Shown: one piece after another, positions 18,197-26,448 of the stretch
Numbering within the stretch: position 1 is the stretch's first letter
How the letters are laid out: each line of letters starts with the position of its first letter
Assembly (NCBI GenBank): GCA_965224275.1
Contig: CBDCYR010000002.1
Coordinates: 310,001 to 374,000, forward strand
Length of the DNA stretch: 64,000 nt
Origin: CAUZWH01 sp965224275
Lineage (GTDB): Bacteria; Pseudomonadota; Alphaproteobacteria; SHVV01
Direction of reading: 5' to 3'
Program-made: the position numbers and the translations under genes
The notes under the pieces: model-generated
What the model was told of the DNA's origin: nothing
Database searches by the model: none
Seen by the model: the letters and a program-made list of their open reading frames with translations, nothing else

Positions 18197-19399
18197 TTAA
18201 TGTTGGTTGTAGCCGCCACGCACCAGCCACAGTGCATGGCGCAGCAGCTGTCGCTTGTCGGTGCGCCAGCACTGGATCGGCTCAGAGCCCGCGTGTTCGA
18301 TACACACATTGCAAGAGACGCAGTCGACAGGGCCTCGCTTGCCGGCCCTGATTTTGTTGGGCAAGTCGGGCTCGCGGATGAACGGGCGCGCCATTGAGAT
18401 GAAATCGGCATCACCACTGGCGACGATATCGGCCATCATATCGGTACTGCGGATGCCGCCGACCAGAATTACCGGGATCTTTTTGAGGACCTTTTTGACC
18501 GCCTGAGCGTGACCTCGGAAGTAGCATTCCTCACCAGCAGGGGTCCATAACCGGTGGATTACCATATCCTGCCACGCACGCGCCAAAGACACGCCGATGA
18601 ACTCGCCGGCACTTTTGGTGACCACGTGCATGATGCCGACTGACACTTCGAGCGCGTCGATCCCCTCTTTTTCGAGTTGGACGGCACGCGGCACGCTTTC
18701 GTCTATGGTGAGGCCACCCTGATCCATGGAGTCGGCCATTCCGAGCTTGACCGTGACCGGGAAATCATCGCCGACTTCGCGGCGAATCGAACGATAGATC
18801 TCCAGCAGGAAGCGGCCGCGACGCTCGGGATCACCGCCCCAATCGTCGTTGCGCCGATTGGCGTAAGGCGAGCTGAACTCGCTAATCAGATAGCCGTGGC
18901 CGGCATGCAGATGCACGCCGTCGAAGCCCGCTTCGCGCAGGCGCCGCGCGCCGTCGCCGAATGCCTGAATGGTTTGCTCGATATCGTCCTGTGTGGCCTC
19001 GGCGGGTGCGCGCGTCGAAATAAAATTCTCCACGGGTGAGGGCGCCAGCGGCGTCACCAGCGGATCACGACTCTGGCTTCCGGCATGGTTGAGCTCGCCA
19101 AAAATGGTGCCGCCGGCTTCGTGGACGCGATCGGTAAACTGCCTGTAGGGCGCAACCACGGCATCGTTGTGGATGCCAGCCTGGTAGTGGATGTAGCGGC
19201 CGCGTGGTTGGACGTAGAGATGGCCTGTAAATATGAGGCCAGCGCCGCCGCGGGCGAGATCGAGATATAGATTCGTGTAGTCCTGGGTAATTGTTCCATT
19301 CGCCCGTGACATGGACTCCGCCGTTGCCGAACGGACAAACCGGTTCTTGATGGTTAGCGAACCGATCTGACCAGGTTCAAAAAGCATTTCCACTGCCAC
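18197..19399 (-). CDS. NADH:flavin oxidoreductase (old yellow enzyme family)
   Basis: About 400 residues from a GTG at 19399, which sits 5 bases after GAGAGGACCT (an ATG at 19387 is an alternative). The FMN-binding TIM barrel starts MLFEPGQIGSLTIKNRFVRSATAES. The catalytic region is GFDGVHLHAGHGYLISEFSSPYANRR, and IPVILVGGIRSTDMM and ADFISMARPFIREPDLPNKI complete the flavin site. The C-terminal CVSCNVCIEHAG cluster resembles the cysteines of 2,4-dienoyl-CoA reductase-like members. Likely reduces an alpha,beta-unsaturated carbonyl; substrate unknown. Confidence 0.9.
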   Translation of the reverse strand: MAVEMLFEPGQIGSLTIKNRFVRSATAESMSRANGTITQDYTNLYLDLARGGAGLIFTGHLYVQPRGRYIHYQAGIHNDAVVAPYRQFTDRVHEAGGTIFGELNHAGSQSRDPLVTPLAPSPVENFISTRAPAEATQDDIEQTIQAFGDGARRLREAGFDGVHLHAGHGYLISEFSSPYANRRNDDWGGDPERRGRFLLEIYRSIRREVGDDFPVTVKLGMADSMDQGGLTIDESVPRAVQLEKEGIDALEVSVGIMHVVTKSAGEFIGVSLARAWQDMVIHRLWTPAGEECYFRGHAQAVKKVLKKIPVILVGGIRSTDMMADIVASGDADFISMARPFIREPDLPNKIRAGKRGPVDCVSCNVCIEHAGSEPIQCWRTDKRQLLRHALWLVRGGYNQH

Positions 19400-19721
19400 A
19401 GGTCCTCTCCCGTTTGGCCTGAGAGGCCGCACGCACCACAATCAGCCTGCGCCGGTAATGTCGGTTGCGATTTCCGCCTGAACGACGGTATCGCGCTGAC
19501 ACTGAGCATGCCAAAGGGCCGTCGAGTATCGTCACGGCAATCGGTCAGATTGGCAAGGGAACCCGCAGCCGCAACCATTCGCCGATCATCGCCACGACGC
19601 GGTTGACCTCTAATTATTTGCCAGTGATGTCTCTCCCGAGCGCGGGTTTCGTTGTCTGCCTCTGCGCATTGACCGTCCAGTCATAAGAGAGATCGGCCCA
19701 CCCGCCGCGACACGCTGCCGA
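19400..19721. other. gene-free interval
   Basis: Between the OYE reductase start and the stop of the cupin gene. It should hold the OYE promoter on the minus strand. No convincing protein gene, RNA, repeat or terminator was recognised. Confidence 0.5.
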
Positions 19722-20267
19722 TTAGCGGCCGCTGCCGCCTGGCACGAGCTGCTCAGGGCGCGCGAACTTGCCGCTATCGAGTATGTCGCGAATATTCGGC
19801 GGTCGCTCGAAGCTATCGGGACGGTCGGTACCGGGTTCGCGCGGCAGTCCCATGCCGCGGATCACACCTTCGAGGCCGGGCGGTGTAATCACCCACATCA
19901 ACTTGAGCTGGCCGGGACCGTCGTTGACGAACCCGTGCTTTACGAAACGGCCGACATAGATCACCGAACCCGGCTTTACCTTGTGGGTTTCGCCGTTGAC
20001 ATAGGCGGTGCCCTCGCCTTCCCACACGAACAGGATCTCGTCGTTGCTTTGGTGACCGTGGTCGCGCAATGCACAGCCCGGATCGATGTATTGCAAACCG
20101 ACCGAGAACAGATTGTTGGGAAACATATCGGGCGTCACCTTAAGCGTAACGTGCCCGTTGGCCGGTTCGGGCTGCCACCAGGAATCACCATCCTCTTCGT
20201 GCCACACGCCGCAGGGGCCTTGCTGGGGTAAATCCGGTGCGGCTGCCACGTCATTTTGTGCCGTCAT
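19722..20267 (-). CDS. cupin-domain protein
   Basis: The ATG at 20267 is preceded by AGGAGCACC and gives 181 residues. The first cupin motif contains ALRDHGHQSNDEILFVWEGEGTAYVNG and the second PGSVIYVGRFVKHGFVNDG, so two of the usual metal-binding histidines and a glutamate are visible. It is a single-domain (monocupin) protein, which may be an isomerase, dioxygenase or ligand sensor. Substrate unknown. The longer upstream open frame lacks a ribosome site. Confidence 0.8.
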   Translation of the reverse strand: MTAQNDVAAAPDLPQQGPCGVWHEEDGDSWWQPEPANGHVTLKVTPDMFPNNLFSVGLQYIDPGCALRDHGHQSNDEILFVWEGEGTAYVNGETHKVKPGSVIYVGRFVKHGFVNDGPGQLKLMWVITPPGLEGVIRGMGLPREPGTDRPDSFERPPNIRDILDSGKFARPEQLVPGGSGR

Positions 20268-20385
20268 AGCTGGTGCTCCTATCCAAGTGCCTATCGCGGG
20301 CATTACGCCCTGAAATCTCAGCCTCGATGATACCACCGGGCAACGGCTGTCGGCCGCAAAACCAATCACGACACCGTCAACACGG

Positions 20386-21036
20386 TTGCTTGAGGATTGC
20401 TCGCGGCGCGGCAATGTGGTGAAACCGCGCGTGGCCAAATCAAAACGCAACCGCAAAACCGCCAATAGCGCGGCAGCGACGAAATCCGCATGGTCCGGCC
20501 GGCGGAGATTTGACGTGATTGCCATCGCCGTGATTGCTATTGCGGCGGCGGCTTGGGGCATTAGCTCTTGGCTTGGTTCCCAGAGCGAAAGCCGCTTTGA
20601 AGACCTCGCCCAATCGGGAAAAGCGCTACTCGCAGCCGTCGAATCACCGCCCTTTGAAGGCACCGGCCACCAGGGTCCCTATTCCTACCGCGGCAATCCG
20701 CCGACGTCGGGCAGTCATCACCCGGTGCCGCTTGATCCCGGATTTTACGAGGTCGGGCAACCGCCGACGCGACTCGTTCACTCGCTGGAGCATGGCCACA
20801 TCGTCGTCTATTACGATGCGGCCGACCAATCGATCTTGGACACGTTGCGGGTGTGGACGTCGCTATTCACCCACCTCTGGGGCGGCGTTATCGCGACCCC
20901 CAAAGCCGGGCTAGGACAGTCGATAATTCTTACCGCGTGGCGCAAGAAACTGGCCTTAGAAACCTTCGATGAAGCAACCGCGGCTGCGTTCATCGACCGT
21001 TATCGCGGCCGTGGTCCCGAGAACCCGATACGCTAA
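20386..21036 (+). CDS. membrane-anchored DUF3105 protein
   Basis: Up to 216 residues. A basic N-terminal tail is followed by one transmembrane helix (VIAIAVIAIAAAAWGISSWLG, about residues 44-64) and a DUF3105 domain with GPYSYRGNPPTSGSHHPVP and LVHSLEHGHIVVYYD. The start is uncertain: TTG at 20386 or GTG at 20419. The histidine-rich conserved motifs suggest metal or haem binding, but the function of the family is not established. It lies just upstream of the UGA-containing peroxiredoxin on the same strand. Confidence 0.8.
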   Translation: MLEDCSRRGNVVKPRVAKSKRNRKTANSAAATKSAWSGRRRFDVIAIAVIAIAAAAWGISSWLGSQSESRFEDLAQSGKALLAAVESPPFEGTGHQGPYSYRGNPPTSGSHHPVPLDPGFYEVGQPPTRLVHSLEHGHIVVYYDAADQSILDTLRVWTSLFTHLWGGVIATPKAGLGQSIILTAWRKKLALETFDEATAAAFIDRYRGRGPENPIR

Positions 21037-21128
21037 TACCGCCCTATAACGCGGCGCGCATCTCGCTGGCGCGCGGCGTCAATAATGCTACCATCGGCGC
21101 TCCGTTTTTCCTCAAACAAGGAACTGTC

Positions 21129-21581
21129 ATGGCCCTGATCGATGTCGGGACACCGGCGCCCAGCTTTGAGCTGAGCAATCAGGACGGTGCAGCCGTGAAG
21201 TCGGACGACTTCACGGGCCGCTACGTCCTTCTCTGGTGGTATCCCAAGGCCGATACGCCTGGGTGAACCATCGAAGGAAAAGGATTCCGTGATCGAATCC
21301 AGGACTTCAAAAAAGCCAACACCGTCGTACTGGGAATCAGCTTCGATACACCCGATGACAATAAGAAGTTTCGGGACAAGTTCGACTTTCCCTACGACCT
21401 GCTCTGCGATACTTCGAAAGCCACCTCGATTGCGTTTGGTGTGGCCGACGCGGATTCGCAATATCCGAGCCGCATGTCGGTTTTGATTGGACCCGATGGC
21501 AAGGTCGCCAAGGCTTACGCCGCGGTCAAACCGGCGGATCATCCCGATCAAGTTCTCGGTGACTTAGCCAGCCTCGGCTGA
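21129..21581 (+). CDS. Bcp/PrxQ-type peroxiredoxin with in-frame UGA at the catalytic position (candidate selenoprotein)
   Basis: Reading through one TGA at 21264-21266 (codon 46) gives a 150-residue AhpC/TSA-family peroxiredoxin: MALIDVGTPAPSFELS at the start, LLWWYPKADTPGUTIEG at the active site, GISFDTPDDNKKFRDKF, and LIGPDGKVAKAYAAV near the end. In the Bcp/PrxQ family the residue at U is the peroxidatic cysteine of DTPGCT, so UGA replaces exactly that codon. The frame is otherwise uninterrupted for 104 codons. The resolving cysteine at +5 is absent, while C93 (DLLCDT) could serve. A SECIS-like hairpin follows the UGA and a strong terminator follows the gene. If read as Sec it would be a thiol- or selenol-dependent peroxidase. 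A TGC-to-TGA nonsense mutation is the alternative. Confidence 0.8.
21273..21308 (+). promoter_or_regulatory. bacterial SECIS-like stem-loop after the UGA codon
   Basis: GGATTC (21282-21287) pairs perfectly with GAATCC (21295-21300) around a 7-base apical loop CGTGATC. The loop starts 21 bases after the UGA and has G in its second position. Both features fit published descriptions of bacterial SECIS elements (loop about 16-37 nt from the UGA, G among the first two loop bases). GAAG (21273-21276) and CTTC (21305-21308) can form a lower stem below an internal loop. The hairpin lies inside the coding sequence, as bacterial SECIS elements do. Confidence 0.6.
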
Positions 21582-21600
21582 GCTGAAGCACCGCCTCTAC

Positions 21601-21637
21601 AAACAACCCCGGCACCGACCAAAGTCCGGGGTTGTTT
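21601..21637 (+). terminator. rho-independent terminator of the peroxiredoxin gene
   Basis: A 12-bp perfect stem (21601-21612 with 21626-21637) lies 20 bases after the peroxiredoxin stop, followed by CTT. Its position after the full-length frame supports the whole 150-codon unit as the gene. The remaining interval to 21961 was searched for a protein gene, tRNA or repeat and nothing was recognised. Confidence 0.85.
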
Positions 21638-21961
21638 CTTGCGTAGCGTCTCGGATTACAGCAATCGCATATCACGCGCCGCGACTATCGCTTGCTCGCG
21701 CTACTTCGGTTGTTGTCCGGCGGACCTTGTTTGGAGACGAAACGCGCGCCGTCCACGATCTTTGATCTCCGTCAAAGCGGGCCGAGGCTTAGCAACGTGA
21801 GCCGAGTTCGGACGGCAACGGTGGGTGGAGTGGTGTCCGCCCGTGGCAGGCGAGGCTTCACCCAAAAAGAGATATGACAACCCGGTGACACAATCCTTGC
21901 GCTGCCACCGTTCGAATCGACGCGCATCGGCAGGTCAGCCGCGTGCCGGGAAACGCCAAGC

Positions 21962-22573
21962 TTAGTTGCGATTGGTTCGTTTGCGCAGCTGCGTGAGCAA
22001 GCTACCAAACGCGCCGCCGCCCCGCTGGATCACCGATGCGAATTCCGAACGTTGGGTGATCGCCATGCTGATGCCTTCGACCACCACATCGATGATTTTA
22101 TAGTTCCCGGGCCTGCCGCGGACCCGCCATTCGATCCGCGCAGGGGCCCCTTCGCGCCGCACGATTTCGCTGGTGACAACTGTGCCGCCGTGACCGTCAT
22201 CGCGCACCTCGCTGACGTTGAGCGTATCGATCTGATAGCGCGCCAGGCGTGTGGCATAAGTGGTAACGACATATTCCGCGAATAACGGTTCGAAAGCCCT
22301 GATCTCGTCACGGGTCGCACGGCGCCAGTGCCGACCCAACACGAAACGTCCAATCGTGCGAAAATCGAGTCCGATAATAAACAAGCGGCGAAACTCCGTG
22401 ATCCGGGCCTTTTCCGATAGGGCTGTGTCGCTCAGGGTTTGGATAGTCTCTTCGCCGAGGGATCGGATGAACGCGGTTGGTGTTTCCGTCTGGATTGCGT
22501 GCGCATGCGGAAGCCCCACCACTCCGGCCAGAATAGCCCCGGCAATTGCGGGGACGATGTAGCGACGCAACAT
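21962..22573 (-). CDS. MlaC/Ttg2D-like phospholipid-binding exported protein
   Basis: The ATG at 22573 follows GGAGGATCGACC and gives 203 residues. A signal peptide ends at PHAHA. The toluene-tolerance/MlaC domain follows: FIRSLGEETIQTLSD, then FRRLFIIGLDFRTIGRFVLGRHWRRAT and FEPLFAEYVVTTYATRL. Family members shuttle phospholipid through the periplasm between outer-membrane and inner-membrane Mla complexes. Other mla genes are not adjacent, although an MlaF-like ATPase occurs at 53518. Confidence 0.88.
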   Translation of the reverse strand: MLRRYIVPAIAGAILAGVVGLPHAHAIQTETPTAFIRSLGEETIQTLSDTALSEKARITEFRRLFIIGLDFRTIGRFVLGRHWRRATRDEIRAFEPLFAEYVVTTYATRLARYQIDTLNVSEVRDDGHGGTVVTSEIVRREGAPARIEWRVRGRPGNYKIIDVVVEGISMAITQRSEFASVIQRGGGAFGSLLTQLRKRTNRN

Positions 22574-22691
22574 TGGTCGATCCTCCGGATACCCATCCAA
22601 TGCTGCGATTCCTAAACCGGATGGCTTACCCCACCCTTACGCGCGCGCGTTTGGTACATTGCGGCACATAACAAATAGGCCCAGGAGCGGG

Positions 22692-24080
22692 CTAGGTGGC
22701 GCTTAAGGGAAGACGTATCGTGAAATCAGCGCCGCCGTCTGGCGCATCGCCGACGCTGGTCGTGCCGCCATGGGCACGAATTGTCTCCGCAACGATCGCA
22801 AGGCCAAGCCCGGCTCCCGGCTCGCGATTGTCCGGCCCGCGCCAAAACGGTTGGAAAATGGATTCCCGATCGCCGGGCGAGACTCCGGGGCCGCTATCAC
22901 GAACGGTAACGCTGGCGTCGGCGTTGACGATAACGATCACCTCGACCTCGGTATCCGTCGGGGTGTGCTGGATGGCGTTTTCGATGAGGTTTCGAAGCAC
23001 GTCCCACAAGGCTTCCGGGTTGCCCTTGACCGGGACGTCGGCTTGATCGCCGCGCAGCGAGATCGTGCGGTTGCGCTTAATCGCCAGCGGCGCCATGAAA
23101 CCCACGACGTCAGCCGCGAGGTCACGTAAGTTCACCACGTGCGATAGATCGAGGGTTCGCGATTCCGCACGCGCAACGGTAAGCAATTGGCTCACCAGCC
23201 GCTCGAGACGCCGGGCATCTTCCTCCAAACCGTTCTTGGTTTCGCTATCCTCCAACTCGTTGAGGCGCGCCATCAGCACCGCCAGCGGGGTACGCAATTC
23301 GTGCGCCGCGTTGGCAGCAAAATTCCGCTGCGCCTGATAACCCTGGTCGAGGCGTTCCAGCGCACCGTTGAAGGAATCGACCAGCGGGCGGATTTCGCGT
23401 GCAACGTCGGTCGTCGAAAGGCGGATATTGATCGTGCCGGGACCAATATCGGCTGAGCGCTCCGACAGCGTTTTCAACGGCGCCAAAGTGCCACGAATGG
23501 TGGCGATCGAGATTCCGATAGCCAACAAGAAGACCGGCGGCAACACCCAGATAAACGTTTCGCCAAATTCTTCGATGAAGCTTTCGTCGTCACCGCCGCG
23601 TTCACGCTGCGCGACGATGAGGGTGATGTCTGGTTCGCCGGGTACGTGGGCGACAAGCGCGTCGTAGGGTGCTCCACCGTTCAGATCATCGGGCAGCCGA
23701 AAGATAATCGCACCTTTTTCCGGCGGCCGGATGCGAACCAAAGTCGCCAGCTCTCGCGCCAGTTTACTGGATGCGAACAGAACACGGCGGTCGCGATCGA
23801 TCACAATGTAGAGGAGTTGGTCGCCAACCTCTTCATACTGTTCAGCCACCTCCTCCGGCAGCTCAAGACGCAACGCCTTGCCGTTGCGCATGATTGCGCG
23901 AACGATTTGTAAGGCATGATCCGAGAGCGTGAGATCCTCCAAATCGTCCGCATCGAAGGCGGCCCACAGCACCGCGAAGGCTACGATCACCACGGACAAC
24001 GACGCCGTCAGAACCAAACCGAGTCGCCAGGCGAGCCGCGCTTGCAGCGAAACTTCTTGTGCTGCCTTGCGGCTTATCAT
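22692..24080 (-). CDS. two-component sensor histidine kinase
   Basis: A 462-residue kinase with a first membrane helix at ~20-42 (LVLTASLSVVIVAFAVLWAAF), a ~130-residue periplasmic sensor part, and a second helix at ~177-196 (IWVLPPVFLLAIGISIATI). A HAMP region is followed by the H-box AHELRTPLAVL, the N-box NLIENAIQHTP and G-boxes RDSGPGVSPGD and GAGLGLAIV. It overlaps the response regulator by 4 bases, so the pair is translationally coupled. The signal is unknown. Architecture matches the QseC/PmrB class. Confidence 0.95.
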   Translation of the reverse strand: MISRKAAQEVSLQARLAWRLGLVLTASLSVVIVAFAVLWAAFDADDLEDLTLSDHALQIVRAIMRNGKALRLELPEEVAEQYEEVGDQLLYIVIDRDRRVLFASSKLARELATLVRIRPPEKGAIIFRLPDDLNGGAPYDALVAHVPGEPDITLIVAQRERGGDDESFIEEFGETFIWVLPPVFLLAIGISIATIRGTLAPLKTLSERSADIGPGTINIRLSTTDVAREIRPLVDSFNGALERLDQGYQAQRNFAANAAHELRTPLAVLMARLNELEDSETKNGLEEDARRLERLVSQLLTVARAESRTLDLSHVVNLRDLAADVVGFMAPLAIKRNRTISLRGDQADVPVKGNPEALWDVLRNLIENAIQHTPTDTEVEVIVIVNADASVTVRDSGPGVSPGDRESIFQPFWRGPDNREPGAGLGLAIVAETIRAHGGTTSVGDAPDGGADFTIRLPLSAT

Positions 24081-24754
24081 CCAGCATCTTCCGAAAGGAG
24101 GTAGCCGACGCCCCTAACCGTATGGATGGTGACGGTCGCGTTATTGGCCTCAAGCTTACGACGAAGCCGGTGCACCAATACCTCCAAGGAATTCGATGCC
24201 GGCTCGGAGTCGAACTCATAAATGCGTTCTTCGAGCAGTTCCTTGACGACGACACGGCCGCTGCGGCCCATGAGCTGCTCAAGCAATGATAATTCGCGCC
24301 GCGATAGTGCGACCGGTTTGCCGTCGATTTCCACCGTATGTTCGATCGTCTCAAATCCGACATTACCGGTCGATATCCAGCCACAAGGCCGATTCGGCGC
24401 CCGCCTCAGTGTTGCCTTCAGGCGTGCCACCAATTCATCCATCGCGAAGGGTTTGAGAAGATAGTCGTCGGCACCGCTGTCGAGACCGATGACTCGATCC
24501 GACACCGAATCCCGGGCGGTGAGAATCAGCACCGGGATCGGATCTTCTCGACCCCGCAGCTCCTTCAAGACAATCAACCCATCTTCATCGGGCAAGCCAA
24601 GGTCAAGTATCACGGCGTCGTAGTGGACATTGAGCAGGGCTTCGCGAGCATCACCGGCACGGTCGACGGCATCAACGGTAAAACCGGCCCGATTAAGACC
24701 GCGCGCGACAACGGGCGCGAGGTGCTGGTCGTCCTCGACTAACAATAGGCGCAT
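24077..24754 (-). CDS. OmpR/PhoB-family response regulator
   Basis: A 225-residue regulator with an N-terminal receiver domain (LLVEDDQHLAPVV, phospho-acceptor D in VILDLGLPDEDG, K in DDYLLKPF) and a C-terminal winged helix (VALSRRELSLLEQLM, LEVLVHRLRRKLEAN, TVRGVGYLL). It is encoded upstream of its partner kinase, with a 4-base overlap. Targets are unknown; the neighbouring membrane and outer-membrane genes are possible but unproven. Confidence 0.95.
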   Translation of the reverse strand: MRLLLVEDDQHLAPVVARGLNRAGFTVDAVDRAGDAREALLNVHYDAVILDLGLPDEDGLIVLKELRGREDPIPVLILTARDSVSDRVIGLDSGADDYLLKPFAMDELVARLKATLRRAPNRPCGWISTGNVGFETIEHTVEIDGKPVALSRRELSLLEQLMGRSGRVVVKELLEERIYEFDSEPASNSLEVLVHRLRRKLEANNATVTIHTVRGVGYLLSEDAG

Positions 24755-24810
24755 CGCTCACACTTGCCCTAGACTTCGGTGCCAGGGATAACCACGCCAT
24801 TTATTAGAAC

Positions 24811-25041
24811 TCACAACCCGACGGAGCATCTTGTGACTCGTTGATCGTTGCGGCAACGCTTTTGCTGCTCTTTCTCAATAGTCATCTGGGTCGGCAACAT
24901 CGGCAACATGGCGCGGAAAGTTTGTGCCTGGCCGAGAAGAAATCCGACTGTGAACGCTAACACCGCGACGCCAACCACAGCGGCGGAACGGGACTTCTGT
25001 CTATCGTGACGTTTCACATCATCCGCCACGATTATCGACAT
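24811..25041 (-). CDS. small single-pass membrane protein, unknown function
   Basis: A 76-residue frame with a basic cytoplasmic N-terminus (DDVKRHDRQKSRS), one hydrophobic helix (AAVVGVAVLAFTVGFLLGQ, about 20-38) and a basic tail with two cysteines. It lies between the outer-membrane-type gene and the response regulator on the same strand, 56 bases upstream of the regulator. No family is recognised; it may be a small accessory protein of the two-component system. Confidence 0.45.
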   Translation of the reverse strand: MSIIVADDVKRHDRQKSRSAAVVGVAVLAFTVGFLLGQAQTFRAMLPMLPTQMTIEKEQQKRCRNDQRVTRCSVGL

Positions 25042-25107
25042 CTGTGGCCCTACCGACCCTCTTGTATCGTTCAGGACTTACCGCAACCTTACGCAGCCCG
25101 GCCCATC

Positions 25108-26238
25108 TCAGCGAAACAACAAGCCGAGGTCATACGACAACAGCACGCCGAGCACATGTTTGTCGGTCTTGCTCTCCTGGCTGTAACGGTAGCCCGCCTC
25201 GATCGTCACACCATGCTTTGCCATAAATCCAAAGGATAGCTGCGCCAAATCATCGTTGCTCGCCGGCCCGGAAACCGCCTTGGAGTGAGGTTTGATAGAT
25301 CGTCTCGAGTAAGCCGCCGATAACGTCCACGGGCCTCGTGTCAAGGCGGCACTCGTCGTGAGGTAGGCGCGATCCTGCGTTTGGGCTAGGGCACCGCTTT
25401 GAACAACCAGTTCGACCACGGCATCGAGGGTGGTGTTGGCAGTGATCGACAAAGAGCCATAGGACGCAAACGCAGCGCTGATTTCATCCTCGGGATCGCC
25501 GTCGCCACCTCGCTGATAAGCGACCCCGGTGTGATACCCCAGGTCGAGTGGCCCAGGCCCGGTATTCAACCACGGCAACGGGCCATCGATCGCGGCTACG
25601 AACGACGACAAGAATCGGGTGTTGCTGGGTCCTCCCCGCTGCCGTTGAGCACGGCCGCGATTGTTGAACGCCGACTCCGAAAGCAGCGTCGTATCAGCAA
25701 GAAACGTACTCGCGGATAAGCGGTGTGGCGGCCGATCGCGCGACCCGAAACTTAGATAACCGCCGATCCCAAGCCGCTCGGTAATTTCATAGTCCTCGGC
25801 AAAATCGGTGCCGTAAAGACCTGCGGCGAGATCCCACGCTTTGCCGAACGACGCATTGAACTTGCCACCGTAAGCGCCGTAGCGGGCTGCGCTATAGGTA
25901 AGAAACAGGGTTTCGACCGAGAGGCCGAGGTCGCCAAAGTTACGCTCTTTACTCGCGTCGGATTCGCTCAAGCTTTCCAGGACCGGCTCTGCGACCAGGG
26001 TTATGCGTGGTGCCATCTGAACGGTAATCGTTGGCTCGATCGATAGCGTCATGTCGTTTGTGCGCTGGTCGGACCGGTCTGCCGCGACAGCCCAATCGTC
26101 CTGAATTTCGGCGGTGCCTTCTATATCGACACGCCGAACCGCATCCGCCCCAGCAACCTCACCGGCGGCAATCCCGGACGCAACCAAGGCGCAAACGATC
26201 ACAGCGCAGCGCCGACTAACCCCTACAAAACGCACCAT
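25108..26238 (-). CDS. predicted outer-membrane beta-barrel protein
   Basis: A 376-residue protein with a signal peptide (to about GIAAGEVAGA). Many alternating amphipathic strands follow (TITVQMAPRITLVAEPVL, RLSASTFLADTTLLS, WTLSAAYSRRS, VTIEAGYRYSQ), and the C-terminus ends in LGLLFR, close to the aromatic terminal residue of barrel proteins. It resembles porin-like or DUF-type barrels but no family is assigned. It is upstream of the two-component genes on the same strand. Confidence 0.65.
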   Translation of the reverse strand: MVRFVGVSRRCAVIVCALVASGIAAGEVAGADAVRRVDIEGTAEIQDDWAVAADRSDQRTNDMTLSIEPTITVQMAPRITLVAEPVLESLSESDASKERNFGDLGLSVETLFLTYSAARYGAYGGKFNASFGKAWDLAAGLYGTDFAEDYEITERLGIGGYLSFGSRDRPPHRLSASTFLADTTLLSESAFNNRGRAQRQRGGPSNTRFLSSFVAAIDGPLPWLNTGPGPLDLGYHTGVAYQRGGDGDPEDEISAAFASYGSLSITANTTLDAVVELVVQSGALAQTQDRAYLTTSAALTRGPWTLSAAYSRRSIKPHSKAVSGPASNDDLAQLSFGFMAKHGVTIEAGYRYSQESKTDKHVLGVLLSYDLGLLFR

Positions 26239-26448
26239 CCGCTCTCATACGCTTCCTTTCCAAGACACGATAACCGCTTCCTTGGATTTCCGCTCCGGCT
26301 CGCTCCCGTTCGCTGCCTGGTTGACCGTGACGAAGGATGGTCTCGTTGACCAAACCCGCCATAACCGTCACCGTTCCTATCTGCACTCGCATTTGCGTTG
26401 TGTATCGACCACCACCAACCGGGTGCTCTGGAACCAGAGGGGAGGATC

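Noticed and set aside
21900..21960. tRNA-like TTCGAAT stretch that might be a T-loop (selC candidate)
   Set aside because: No matching acceptor, D or anticodon stems could be drawn around it.
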